The notes beneath the pieces were generated by a model. It did no database searches. It had not been told where the DNA came from and saw nothing but the letters and a program-made list of their open reading frames with translations. Positions 1-8,367 of a DNA stretch of 64,000 nt are shown here, one piece after another. Made by a program: the position numbers and the translations under genes. Each line of letters starts with the position of its first letter. Position 1 is the stretch's first letter. This stretch comes from Breznakibacter xylanolyticus (GTDB lineage: Bacteria; Bacteroidota; Bacteroidia; Bacteroidales; Marinilabiliaceae): NCBI RefSeq assembly GCF_003254275.1, contig NZ_QKZK01000006.1:1-64000 (forward strand), given 5' to 3'.

Positions 1-119
1 CTCTTTTGCTCTATTTGCTTTTGTAATACATTGATAATCAGTGTCTGAATTTTCGAAAAATCATTTGTAGTACACAAGGGGGTATTGTATATCAGCGGTT
101 TACATGTTTACTTTGGGGC

Positions 120-199
120 ATGTATTTCAAAGTATCCATGCGCACCAACCCCGAAACGGGAATCTATAGCGGTTATTACCGTGTTTAGTGGAGAGCTAG
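120..199 (+). pseudogene. Decayed transposase N-terminus (IS4/IS1634-like)
   Basis: From the ATG at 120 the sequence reads MYFKVSMRTNPETGIYSGYY and then R-V-stop at 186. Shifting frame at 185 gives L-V-E-S followed by a TAG at 197. The pattern 'RVSKRTNPxTGxxSGYYRLVESYRN' is the start of a transposase type common in Bacteroidota (IS4 superfamily, IS1634-like, from memory). I infer an N-terminal fragment carrying one frameshift and one nonsense mutation. No inverted terminal repeats were found, but the string tgtagtacacaa occurs on both sides (about 67 and 231). The rest of the transposase is not visible. Confidence 0.5.
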
Positions 200-408
200 C
201 GTCATTACGCTACCTTTACAAAGCGAAAATCTGTAGTACACAAATCCGAACTCGAAAATGAACAATTCATTGAAATACAGGCGCTGGCTTTAGGATAGCT
301 GCAAAATGGGTTAAGAATAAGCACACAAAACATCTCAAGGAAAGACAAAAGAGATCTTGAAGCTGGCATGACCAGGGGATTCCTGAGGTTTATTAAAATA
401 CCCCCCGT

Positions 409-575
409 AGGGGAAAAGACCGGTAGCATTGGGAGGAATTGTTTTCCTCTCGCCCCAATTGGGGAGAAAGATGGTTTGCTGACCTTCTTCTACCGAACGA
501 TAAGACAAGTCCGATAAGATTTTGAGACATGAGAATTGGTAGAAATAATAGCAAATCACTAACTAAACGACATTA
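409..575. repeat. Dispersed repeat C, copy 1
   Basis: An element of about 167 bp whose diverged second copy lies at 28818-29024. Both carry cggtagcatt near the left end, a central hairpin made of gccccaat and its complement, ctaccga to the right, and the right end agcaaatcacta-a-ctaaacga. The TCGGTAG/CTACCGA pair forms an inverted repeat around the central hairpin. The short open frames overlapping it are not coding in my view. The remaining sequence from 200 to 408 holds nothing I recognise. Confidence 0.7.
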
Positions 576-650
576 AATCATCATCTGAAAAAACGCTGTG
601 CTCCTGCGCCGCAGCGTTCATTGAAAACCACCCGGTTACGCCCTTGAATC

Positions 651-692
651 ATCTGCTTTCTTATTTATACGCAAGGCGTTACAAACTAACTC
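651..692. repeat. Dispersed repeat B, partial copy
   Basis: The stretch from atctgctttcttattta through acgcaaggcgttacaaacta is the left half of a repeat seen in fuller form at 6815-6888, 15010-15092 and 27158-27238. Here it stops before the 'cagcgccttcgcgcc' segment. It lies just past the 3' end of the minus-strand glycosyltransferase. Confidence 0.65.
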
Positions 693-703
693 AAAATCCG
701 CCC

Positions 704-1753
704 TCATTGCTCAATTCTCATTGTCGCATCTGCTGATGCCATATAAGCTAACACCCGCTGCGCCGTCAATTCATCCTGACGGCAACACGCCATCCCCATG
801 CGTCCCGACACATAACTTGCCAAATACTCCTGCTCTGGCTGACCTGGCGTGGGGATCAACAACGCTCCCTTGCGAAGCCTGACCAAATCCATCAACGACG
901 AATAACCCGAACGACAAACAACCACTGACGCTCTGCATATCAAATCTTCCATCTTCTCATCAGGTAAATGGGAATAAACCATCACCCCTCCATCTGCTTG
1001 CATCAACTCGTTTTGGCGATCAGGCTCACCGCAGATGACAATGCTGCGACACGACAATTTTGAAAATTCGGCTATCATCAATTTTACCAGCATGGAACGA
1101 TGCGGCTCAGGGCCCGAAACGATGCCCAACACATAATCCTCCTTTACCTTAGGCGCAGACATGCATGAAAATCGCGACAAAAAACCAATGTAAATAACAT
1201 TGCAAGGCAAGGGGGTCACTTGCGACAACATCCCTGCCAGTGATCGACTCCCTTGATGATCAGGAACCCAGCATTCATCAAAACGCTCAATCCAACGCCG
1301 GAGCACGCGCTGAACCAGTGGCTCACAAAATCGCCACAATCCCGGCAATCTAACCTTCAACTGATGCGTCACCAACACCGACTTCACCCCGCGATGCCAC
1401 AATCCATATCGGTTGTCAGAAATAACCATCGACGGCTGATACTGCAACACCAACTCGACCAGGCGTTGATGCTCCTTCCTTTTCGTACGCAAAAACGATG
1501 GAATCAACCCCAGCATCGCCCACACCTGTTGATTCCCCGACGAATAACTCACACGATAGCCGGGCAATGACACCGCTTCACACTCGGGAAACGAATGCGC
1601 AAGCAGCGACAACGATGCCCCATGACCGCAAATGATCACGCGCTCTCGACGATGTACAAACTCTCGTATCACCGGAATCATGCGGGTGGCATGACCCAAA
1701 CCCCAATCAAGGGGGCAAATCAGAATAGGACCTCCTGACTTCATATCGAACAC
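704..1753 (-). CDS. MurG-like GT-B glycosyltransferase
   Basis: A 349-residue protein with a GT-B fold pattern. The N-terminal segment CPLDWGLGHATRMIPV (residues 13-28) matches the glycine-rich acceptor-domain start of MurG/UGT-like enzymes ('GxGHxxR'). A C-terminal donor-binding region (about residues 265-315) contains ASVVVCRSGYSSLMDL and PTPGQPEQ, the usual nucleotide-sugar binding pattern of glycosyltransferase family 28. There is no signal peptide or membrane segment, so it is presumably cytoplasmic or peripheral. The acceptor cannot be named; a cell-surface lipid or glycan is likely. An alternative start is Met4 at 1744. It stands alone, 2 bp downstream of a broken regulator gene on the same strand. 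Confidence 0.75.
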   Translation of the reverse strand: MFDMKSGGPILICPLDWGLGHATRMIPVIREFVHRRERVIICGHGASLSLLAHSFPECEAVSLPGYRVSYSSGNQQVWAMLGLIPSFLRTKRKEHQRLVELVLQYQPSMVISDNRYGLWHRGVKSVLVTHQLKVRLPGLWRFCEPLVQRVLRRWIERFDECWVPDHQGSRSLAGMLSQVTPLPCNVIYIGFLSRFSCMSAPKVKEDYVLGIVSGPEPHRSMLVKLMIAEFSKLSCRSIVICGEPDRQNELMQADGGVMVYSHLPDEKMEDLICRASVVVCRSGYSSLMDLVRLRKGALLIPTPGQPEQEYLASYVSGRMGMACCRQDELTAQRVLAYMASADATMRIEQ

Positions 1754-1755
1754 TT

Positions 1756-2037
1756 TCAGATGGGTGGCTTTTTTAAACCAACAAATTCTATATGAGGTAA
1801 ATATATGATTTTATCTAATGGACGATATTTTGTCCCTGCAAATGTTGGCGAAATGGTATATTGAATTCCTTTACCTTGTCCCACTGTTACAAGACAACTT
1901 TCTGTTATTAACTTTGATAAAACTCTTTTTAATGTTGCATAACTGACAGAAATGTCAACATTATCGTGGACTTCCTTCGAAGAACAGGCCCCTCTTTGCT
2001 TTATCAAAGTCAATTATCTGTTGTTCTCTTGAATCAT
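1756..2037 (-). pseudogene. Frameshifted, truncated winged-helix protein remnant
   Basis: The open frame from 2013 (a TTG directly after a stop) encodes a winged helix with SYATLKRVLSKLITESCLV, then a wing 'GKGIQYTISP' and 'YRPLDKIIYL'. This resembles the N-terminal DNA-binding part of Bacteroidota Fic- or HipA-type proteins with the 'YxISPxxxxxxPIDIExYF' signature. An upstream ATG at 2035-2037 starts MNDSREQQIID in another frame. Removing one T from the TTT run near 2005 would join the frames as IIDLIKQRGACSSKEVH. I therefore read it as a +1 frameshift in a gene that has also lost its C-terminal catalytic domain. It ends 2 bp before the glycosyltransferase start. A functional 85-residue regulator starting at TTG is less likely but possible. 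Confidence 0.55.
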
Positions 2038-2248
2038 TCATTCTGAATAATTAGCTCATGAAGACAGCTTTCATAGCTCATTCAACGAACTATTTGAGCT
2101 GTATTTCTTCTTAAGATGAGCCACACGCAATTCAACTCAGCGTCTTTGCTCATCAGCTTTTTTCTGAATCCGTGTTCATTAAAAACGTCCTCGCTCTCAT
2201 TCTCCTCCGCCTGGGGAGGACTGGAAAGGGCTAAACCATAATCATCAT

Positions 2249-3025
2249 TCAACCCGACACCTGCACCGGAATCCCCAATATCCGCACCTTTTCGGCTATC
2301 TCCGACAACTCTGCCAACGATACTTTCTGCAACGTATCAAAAGGCGTATCTCGCTCAATGGTATATATCATCACTTGCGAAGGCTTAATGCGATTGAGCA
2401 ACTGTAACCAAGGCTCTACATCGGCTGCCGTGGTGTTATCGACCATCGCCCCATCATATCTCCCCTTCACAAACATGGTTTGAATGGTCAATTGACCCTG
2501 AAAATGCATCAAATGATTCACAAGTGCTTCCAGACTAAAGGCGCCCACCGGACGATCGAGCTGACAAATCGTCGCTTCTCGCCCGCCATCCAGCTTAAGG
2601 ATATTATCATCCACCTTCAACAACGCCTGATAAACATCGGATCGTTGGATGCGTGTGGCATTCGACAACACGGCAATTCGCGCTCGAGGACAATACTGAT
2701 TCCGTAAAACAATCACATCATCAACCACGCCGGCAAAGTCGGGATGAAGTGTCGGCTCTCCGTTGCCGGCAAAAGTGATCACATCGGGCAGCTCGCCCGA
2801 CCGGCTCATCGCGGTTAACTTTTCTTCTAAAAGCTCACGTACCTGATCGCGCGTGGGTAACTTCTCGCCGGTGGATGTCGTCTCGTTCAATCCGCATTCA
2901 CAATAAATGCAATCAAACGAACAAACCTTGCGACTATTGGGCAATAAATTGATTCCCAGCGACAAACCCAATCGTCGGCTTCGCACCGGCCCAAAGATGG
3001 TCTGATCAAATAAAAAAGTTGGCAT
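2249..3025 (-). CDS. Radical SAM protein (COG0731-like)
   Basis: A 258-residue radical SAM enzyme. It contains the cluster motif C35-x3-C39-x2-C42 (VCSFDCIYCECG), which binds the 4Fe-4S cluster that cleaves S-adenosylmethionine. The glycine-rich FAGNGEPTLHP segment near residue 88 is the SAM-binding 'GGE'-type motif. The overall order resembles COG0731 (wyosine synthetase-like) proteins of unknown bacterial role. I chose Met at 3025 (MPTFLFDQTIFGPVRSRRLG) because the FGPVxSRRLGxSLGIN start is typical of this family; the upstream in-frame codons to 3094 look non-coding. The substrate is unknown. It is transcribed alone on the minus strand. Confidence 0.8.
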   Translation of the reverse strand: MPTFLFDQTIFGPVRSRRLGLSLGINLLPNSRKVCSFDCIYCECGLNETTSTGEKLPTRDQVRELLEEKLTAMSRSGELPDVITFAGNGEPTLHPDFAGVVDDVIVLRNQYCPRARIAVLSNATRIQRSDVYQALLKVDDNILKLDGGREATICQLDRPVGAFSLEALVNHLMHFQGQLTIQTMFVKGRYDGAMVDNTTAADVEPWLQLLNRIKPSQVMIYTIERDTPFDTLQKVSLAELSEIAEKVRILGIPVQVSG

Positions 3026-3233
3026 AAAACTATTGGTTTCCGACAAAGTTAAATTTTTTGGCTCAATGTCGATTATTGTGAGTAAACAAAACATGAAAGC
3101 ACGAAATCAACACAAGGTAACTAAGCCGCCTTCGGAAACGAGCCCTGTCTAACACTTCGATACACAGGAGCTGATTATTGGCGAGTTCCATCTGACCAAT
3201 TGAAAACAAATAATATACAGATGAAAATGGCGT

Positions 3234-3444
3234 TAAAAAAATCATAGGCCTGAGCGTTAAAAAATATGCGCTGTTTGAGCTTGCGAGTTCGCAGATTTTA
3301 GCGAAGGCCTATGATTTTTAGCCATTTTACGTCAGCGGCGGCCTTTTTTGCTTACTTTTTGGGGCTGTAGCCAATTCAGCGGAGCTCAGCGACGCTTAAT
3401 CATGAGGGCAAATGAAAACAAACCCTTTCCGAATAAAAAGTAAG
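3234..3444. repeat. Two adjacent inverted repeats in a 595-bp gap
   Basis: The gap 3026-3620 holds no convincing gene. At 3235-3251 aaaaaatcataggcct is mirrored by aggcctatgattttta at 3305-3320. A second pair follows: cttacttttt at 3351-3360 and aaaaagtaag at 3435-3444, extended by the flanks ggcc...agcc. Similar 'cttactttttgg...aaaaagtaag' sequences recur between genes in Bacteroidota (from memory). The pair may be a REP-like element or a degenerate mobile unit. Confidence 0.6.
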
Positions 3445-3583
3445 AGCCTGCCCGGCTCGAGGGCACGAAATATTGGGTTGCGTGAATTGATACTTATGAT
3501 TACCCACACAAATCAGAATAGAGACAAATTTTTTTACCCGCTTACCCCCTGAATCTCCCATGATGATTTTTTACTGTTTTTGC

Positions 3584-3591
3584 TATCTTTG
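3584..3591 (+). promoter_or_regulatory. Candidate -7 promoter box for holB
   Basis: TATCTTTG fits the Bacteroidota -7 consensus TAnnTTTG. It lies 30 bp before the holB start codon at 3621. I see no clear -33 TTTG at the usual spacing, so this is tentative. Confidence 0.35.
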
Positions 3592-3620
3592 GGAAATTTT
3601 TGTCATTTCGGACTCTTTGC

Positions 3621-4739
3621 ATGCAATTCAAACAGGTCATTGGTCAACAGCCCATTAAGCAACAGCTCATTCGAATGGTTCACGAGAACCGTGTTAGCCA
3701 TGCGTTGTTGTTTGCAGGAAATCCGGGCACCGGCAAACTGGCCATGGCGCTGGCGCTGGCGCAATATCTCAACTGCACCAATAAAAATGACGATGACGCC
3801 TGTGGCCAATGCCCTTCGTGCCGAAAAATGGCCAAGCTCATCCACCCCGACCTCCATTTCGTTTTCCCCGTACACAAGGCCGATAACCGCGAACTCAGCG
3901 ACAACTTTTTGCCCGAATGGCGAAAAAGAGTATTACAATCACCCTACTTCGACCTCACTCAATGGATGACCGACATTGGCAGCGAAAAGGCTCCCGGAAC
4001 CATATACACCAAAGAAAGTGGCGAAATCGTGCGTAAACTCAGCATGAAATCCTACGAAGCCGAATACAAAACCATGATCATCTGGTTGCCCGAAAAAATG
4101 CGCGTCGAAGCAGCCAACAAGCTCCTCAAACTCATTGAAGAGCCTCCCGCTAAAACCATCTTCCTGCTCGTCTCCAACCAGCCCGCCGAAGTACTGGGAA
4201 CTATCCTCTCGCGTAGTCAGCAGATTCGATTCCCTCGTCTCGCCGACAAAGACCTGGTGCAACATCTAACCTCCGTCGACGGCATTTCCGCCGAGCAGGC
4301 CTCCTTTGCCGCCCGACTGGCCAATGGCAGCTACCTGGCCGCTCGCGAAGTCATTGCCCAGAGCGATGACCAGGCATATTTCTTCGACCGGTTCATCTGG
4401 ATGATGCGATGGGCTTATCAACGAAAAATATTTGAACTGCTCCAATGGGTCGATGACCTGGCAAGCCAAAACAAAGTGAAACAAAAGAATTTTCTCGACT
4501 ATGCCATCCGCATGATTCGCGAAAACTACGTGATGAACTTTGGACAGGCCGACATTGTTTACCTCAACAGTGAGGAAAACGAATTCTCTCAAAAATTCGC
4601 CCGTTTTATCAACGACAGAACCGCTTTGCCCATCATGGAAGAAATGTCTCTCGCCATCGCTCACCTGGAGCAAAACGGAAACGCGAAAATCATCTTCACC
4701 GATTTGGTGCTGAAAATGATTATCTTGCTCAAAGAATAG
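3621..4739 (+). CDS. holB: DNA polymerase III subunit delta'
   Basis: A 372-residue clamp-loader subunit. A Walker A motif GNPGTGKL (residues 33-40) follows an N-terminal QQPIKQQL segment. Four cysteines at 52, 61, 64 and 67 (C-x8-C-x2-C-x2-C) form the zinc module typical of delta' and gamma/tau. The LLKLIEEPP stretch and LSRSQQIRFPRL are standard for the AAA+ lid and sensor region. It works with DnaX and HolA to load the sliding clamp. Met at 3621 is preferred over an upstream TTG at 3600 because alignment to the family begins at MQFKQVIGQQ. It is followed after 68 bp by a RicT-like gene, a holB-yaaT neighbour pair also known from Firmicutes. Confidence 0.9.
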   Translation: MQFKQVIGQQPIKQQLIRMVHENRVSHALLFAGNPGTGKLAMALALAQYLNCTNKNDDDACGQCPSCRKMAKLIHPDLHFVFPVHKADNRELSDNFLPEWRKRVLQSPYFDLTQWMTDIGSEKAPGTIYTKESGEIVRKLSMKSYEAEYKTMIIWLPEKMRVEAANKLLKLIEEPPAKTIFLLVSNQPAEVLGTILSRSQQIRFPRLADKDLVQHLTSVDGISAEQASFAARLANGSYLAAREVIAQSDDQAYFFDRFIWMMRWAYQRKIFELLQWVDDLASQNKVKQKNFLDYAIRMIRENYVMNFGQADIVYLNSEENEFSQKFARFINDRTALPIMEEMSLAIAHLEQNGNAKIIFTDLVLKMIILLKE

Positions 4740-4807
4740 CACACTCGTGCCATGGCTTTCCCGGGCACTTTCAATATATATCGCAACACGTTTAAAACGT
4801 TTATAAC

Positions 4808-6226
4808 ATGCAAGAAGAGATACTTGAAACACACGATAAATGCACCGCTTGCACATCTCGTTGCAACAAACTCGAAGTCTTCGATTGGCTCAGCGACTTG
4901 CCTCAAGGCGTGTCGGCCAACGACATCGTTGAAATACAATTCAAAAATACTCGCAAAGGTTATTACCGCAACAGCAATGCCATTCATCTCGAAAAAGGGG
5001 ATGCGGTTGCCGTAGAAGCGTCTCCGGGGCATGACATTGGCGAAGTCTCACTCACGGGCGAACTGGTGCTGATGCAGATGAAAAAAAACAACATTTCTCC
5101 TGCTTCGTACGACTTCAAACGCATTTACCGAAAGGTGAAACCCGTGGATATTGAGAAATGGGAAGAAGCCAAAGCACTTGAACACGAAACAATGCTCGAG
5201 TCGCGCCGTATCGCGTCTCGTCTCAAGCTCAACATGAAAATCGGCGACGTCGAATACCAGGGCGACCGGACCAAGGCCATCTTTTACTACATTGCCGACG
5301 AACGCGTTGACTTTCGCGAACTCATCAAACTGCTGGCCGAACGATTCAAAATCCGAATCGAGATGAGACAAATTGGCGCTCGACAGGAAGCCGGGCGAAT
5401 TGGGGGCATTGGCCCTTGCGGCCGCGAACTATGCTGCTCCACTTGGATGACCAACTTTGTGTCGGTAACCACCAATTCGGCTCGATACCAGGAGATATCA
5501 CTCAATCCCCAAAAACTCGCCGGACAATGCGGCAAACTTAAATGTTGCCTCAACTACGAGTTAGATGCATACATCGACGCCCAGCAAGACTTCCCGAGAA
5601 CAAACATCCCCCTCCGGACTCGCGAAGGCGTCTTCCTGCACTTCAAAACCGACGTATTCAAACGCCTCATGTGGTACACGCTCGAAAACAACGGTAGCTC
5701 AGGCCTATTTGAAGTTTCCGTCGACCGCGTCAAAGAAATCATTGCCATGAACCGTAAAGGCATTGAAGTGGACAAACTCATCGAAAACGCACCCAAACCC
5801 GCCACCAAAGAAATCGGATTCCACAACGTGGTCATCGAAGAAAGCCTCACTCGCTTTGACGATAAAAACCGCCGAAATCGTGACAAACGCGGAAACAACC
5901 AACGAAACCGCCCTCAACGTCCGGGAAATAACCCGCGCAACAATGCAGCGCGCGACGAAGCTAACGACTCTACTCCAATGCAGTCGCAAAACCCCGAAGG
6001 ACAGACTTCGCAACCCCGTGAAAACCGCCAGCCTCGCATCATCAAGCCCCAGGCTCAGAACGGCTCCGATGGGAATCCGATCCGCCGCGAACGCGACAAC
6101 AATGCCACGCGAACGAACCAGCAACATCGTGGGAATCGCAACCGTCCCTCAAACCGTCCTCGTGGCGGAAATCAACCCAATAACAAAACACCCGATGCTC
6201 CGGCAAATGAAACGAGCCATGAGTAA
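4808..6226 (+). CDS. PSP1 domain protein, RicT/YaaT-like, with basic N/R-rich tail
   Basis: A 472-residue protein. An N-terminal C12-x2-C15-x3-C19 cluster precedes the PSP1 core. Within the core are CGRELCC (204-210) and CGKLKCC (241-247), the cysteine pattern shared with RicT (YaaT) of Bacillus. RicT binds an iron-sulfur cluster in a complex that influences RNA processing; whether that role holds here is inference. From about residue 355 to the end the sequence is low-complexity, rich in Asn, Arg, Pro and Gln (RNRDKRGNNQRNRPQRPGNN), probably disordered and able to contact nucleic acid. It lies between holB and gldH, all on the plus strand with short gaps. Confidence 0.8.
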   Translation: MQEEILETHDKCTACTSRCNKLEVFDWLSDLPQGVSANDIVEIQFKNTRKGYYRNSNAIHLEKGDAVAVEASPGHDIGEVSLTGELVLMQMKKNNISPASYDFKRIYRKVKPVDIEKWEEAKALEHETMLESRRIASRLKLNMKIGDVEYQGDRTKAIFYYIADERVDFRELIKLLAERFKIRIEMRQIGARQEAGRIGGIGPCGRELCCSTWMTNFVSVTTNSARYQEISLNPQKLAGQCGKLKCCLNYELDAYIDAQQDFPRTNIPLRTREGVFLHFKTDVFKRLMWYTLENNGSSGLFEVSVDRVKEIIAMNRKGIEVDKLIENAPKPATKEIGFHNVVIEESLTRFDDKNRRNRDKRGNNQRNRPQRPGNNPRNNAARDEANDSTPMQSQNPEGQTSQPRENRQPRIIKPQAQNGSDGNPIRRERDNNATRTNQQHRGNRNRPSNRPRGGNQPNNKTPDAPANETSHE

Positions 6227-6295
6227 GCCTTACTCACGCAGAAAGATGATTACTGGCGAGTTCCATATGACCGATGAAAAACAAATTATGAACAC

Positions 6296-6772
6296 ATGAA
6301 AACTAAACGCTGTTGGGGGTTGGGATGCATTGGTTTCTTCTTGATTTCGGTGGCCTGCGACCGTCACAAAGTGACGGAGGCTTTCTATGCCACCACCCAA
6401 AACCAATGGAACTCCGACTCAGTAGCTGTTTTCAGCATCGCTCCTCCCGACTTGAATCAATCATACAACCTGTTGGTCAAACTCAACCATACCAACGATT
6501 ACCCATTCAGCAACCTGTGGCTCTTTATTGAAACCACTTCCCCTTCGGGACTCACGGTCAACGACACCATCGAGTGTCTGATGGCCGACAAAGAGGGCAA
6601 ATGGATGGGGCGTCAATGGGGAAAACATTATTACATCCACTTCCCCTGGAGACCCGCTTTCAAGTTCGCAGAAAACGGCAACTACCACATTTCCATCCAA
6701 CAAGGCATGCGAGCCGAGTGGCTCAATGGCATCACCGAAGTGGGACTGCGTCTTGAAAAAAACAACGACTGA
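6296..6772 (+). CDS. gldH: Gliding motility lipoprotein GldH
   Basis: A 158-residue lipoprotein. The N-terminus has a hydrophobic stretch (LGCIGFFLISVAC) ending in a lipobox whose Cys21 would be acylated. The rest, with NPFSNLWLF-like 'YPFSNLWLFIETTSPSG' and 'GIRAEWL'-like 'GMRAEWLNGITEVGLRLEK', matches the GldH family. GldH is needed for gliding in Flavobacterium johnsoniae, but it is also kept in non-gliding Bacteroidota, so motility cannot be assumed. The gene starts 69 bp after the RicT-like gene and probably shares its transcript. Confidence 0.85.
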   Translation: MKTKRCWGLGCIGFFLISVACDRHKVTEAFYATTQNQWNSDSVAVFSIAPPDLNQSYNLLVKLNHTNDYPFSNLWLFIETTSPSGLTVNDTIECLMADKEGKWMGRQWGKHYYIHFPWRPAFKFAENGNYHISIQQGMRAEWLNGITEVGLRLEKNND

Positions 6773-6814
6773 TAGGATTCGCCGTCAATCCAATCTCTTC
6801 TATATTACTCTTTT

Positions 6815-6888
6815 GAGTGATCTGCTTTTTAATTTAAACGCAAGGCTTTACAAGTGAACTCAGCGCCTTTGCGTTTATTTTGACTCTG
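6815..6888. repeat. Dispersed repeat B, full copy
   Basis: Runs from gagtgatctgcttttta through acgcaaggctttacaa to tttattttgactctga. Two other near-complete copies are at 15010-15092 and 27158-27238. It lies between gldH and trmB, with its right end 53 bp before the trmB start. Confidence 0.75.
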
Positions 6889-6940
6889 AAATGACACTAT
6901 CATCTCAATAACTAACTGCTCTGCATTCATAAATTCACCC

Positions 6941-7717
6941 GTGGGAAAAAATAAACTTAAGAAATTTGCCGAACTGGCCACTTTCAACAACGTCATTGAA
7001 GCCGATTTTGACGACATCTTCCGTAAAGATTTTTTCAGAAAAGCGAACTGGAAACGTGATTTTTTTAAAAACGAGCATCCCATCGTCCTCGAATTGGGGT
7101 GCGGAAAAGGCGAATATACCGTGGGGCTGGGACGAATGTTCCCCAACAAAAACTTCATCGGCATCGACATCAAGGGCGCGCGAATGCACAAAGGCGCCAA
7201 AATGGCTCATGAAGCGGGAATGAACAACGCGGCTTTCCTGCGCACTCGCATCGAATTTATCACCTCATTCTTCGGCCCCAACGAAGTCGATGAAATTTGG
7301 CTCACCTTTCCCGACCCGCAAATGAAAAAAGCCACCAAAAGGCTAACTTCCACCTGGTTCATGAAAATGTATGCCTCGTTTTTAAAACCCGGGGGCATCA
7401 TTCACCTCAAAACCGACAGCAACTTCCTATACACCTACACCCGTGAAATGGTGCGAATCAACAACATGGAAGTGATCACCGACCAAAACGACCTTTACCA
7501 CTCCGATTACGTCGACGAAATTCTCGCCCTCAAAACACACTACGAATCGCAATGGCTTGCCAAAAACATTGCCATCAAATATTTAAAATTTAAACTCGAT
7601 AACGGCTCCAACCTCACCGAACCCGACATCGAAATTGAATTTGACGAATATCACAGCAAAGGCGGCGGATACCGCGAACGACAAACTGTCGAGGGGCAAC
7701 GCGTGGCAGGGAAATAA
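6941..7717 (+). CDS. trmB: tRNA (guanine-N7-)-methyltransferase TrmB
   Basis: A 258-residue class I methyltransferase that makes m7G46 in tRNA using S-adenosylmethionine. The SAM-binding motif LELGCGKGEY lies at residues 50-59, followed by NKNFIGIDIKGARMHKGA. The family signature FPDPQMKKATKRL follows the catalytic strand. The start is a GTG at 6941, giving MGKNKLKKFAEL, the usual beginning in Bacteroidota; no ATG is better placed. The protein is slightly long, with a C-terminal tail (SKGGGYRERQTVEGQRVAGK). It is transcribed alone and convergent with ppnP. Confidence 0.92.
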   Translation: MGKNKLKKFAELATFNNVIEADFDDIFRKDFFRKANWKRDFFKNEHPIVLELGCGKGEYTVGLGRMFPNKNFIGIDIKGARMHKGAKMAHEAGMNNAAFLRTRIEFITSFFGPNEVDEIWLTFPDPQMKKATKRLTSTWFMKMYASFLKPGGIIHLKTDSNFLYTYTREMVRINNMEVITDQNDLYHSDYVDEILALKTHYESQWLAKNIAIKYLKFKLDNGSNLTEPDIEIEFDEYHSKGGGYRERQTVEGQRVAGK

Positions 7718-7910
7718 CCGCCTTCCAACCGGTCAAATAGCATTGACTTCCAATTCGTGTGAATCAACAAACACACTTTCGTTGCTTTGCCTAGCGCCTC
7801 GTGCGATGACCAAAGAAAAAATTCGTGGAATTTTCGTGTAATTCGTGGACAAAAACCTCAATCTCTCCACATCCTCTAAATATCACGAATTTCCTATAAA
7901 TCAATAATAA

Positions 7911-7952
7911 AAGCGCTTAAGACCCGTGACAAATCATTGGCCTTAAGCGCTT
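7911..7952 (-). terminator. Hairpin terminator after ppnP
   Basis: aagcgcttaag at 7911-7921 pairs with cttaagcgctt at 7942-7952, an 11-bp perfect stem with a 20-nt loop. On the minus strand it is followed by TTTTATTATTG, so it would stop transcription from ppnP, whose stop is at 7967. It may also act on trmB readthrough. The rest of the gap holds a short aattcgtgg-type repeat (about 7820-7850) that recurs at 27097-27115. Confidence 0.7.
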
Positions 7953-7966
7953 CATCACATGTTGCA

Positions 7967-8257
7967 TCAAAGGTATTCACACACATAGGCCATAAAATCA
8001 GTGGCCTCTACCTTAAATCGCTCTCCCTTCTCTACGCGGAAAGACTCCCCTCGCTGATACGTTTTCCAGGCCTGACCCGGCAATTGTGCCTTCAATTCAC
8101 CCCACACGATGTTCATGATCTCAATCGTGTCCGTGCCAAACTCATAACTGCCCGGTGCAATCACTCCCGCTGTGGCTTTTCCTTGCGCATTGTTAGCGGC
8201 AAGCGATTTCACCTTTCCGTCGAAATATTCATTTACTTTTATCATTTCACTAACCAT
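7967..8257 (-). CDS. ppnP: Pyrimidine/purine nucleoside phosphorylase PpnP
   Basis: A protein of about 96 residues of the small cupin-type family formerly called DUF1255/YaiE. It cleaves nucleosides with phosphate to give free base and ribose-1-phosphate. NEYFDGKVKSL, GVIAPGSYEFGT and the ending FMAYVCEYL match the E. coli protein positions for NEYFSGKVKS, GVMVEGEYTF and SYLCRYL. Start is taken at MVSEMIKV (8257); MIKVNEYF at 8245 is equally credible. It lies between trmB (convergent) and the suf operon (divergent). Confidence 0.87.
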   Translation of the reverse strand: MVSEMIKVNEYFDGKVKSLAANNAQGKATAGVIAPGSYEFGTDTIEIMNIVWGELKAQLPGQAWKTYQRGESFRVEKGERFKVEATDFMAYVCEYL

Positions 8258-8367
8258 TTTTGGGGTTTTAAATTGCAAAACAACACTTTTTTCTCCAATT
8301 AGCCTTCATTTTATAACATTTTCTACGCAATTCCCATTCCTCGTTTAACCTATTTTGACAATCTTAA

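Noticed and set aside
205-559. Two overlapping 74-residue minus-strand open frames
   Set aside because: They fall across repeat C and the transposase debris, with no recognisable family or initiation context.
3063-3245. 60-residue minus-strand open frame
   Set aside because: No homology by eye, overlaps the inverted-repeat region and the rejected upstream extension of the radical SAM gene.
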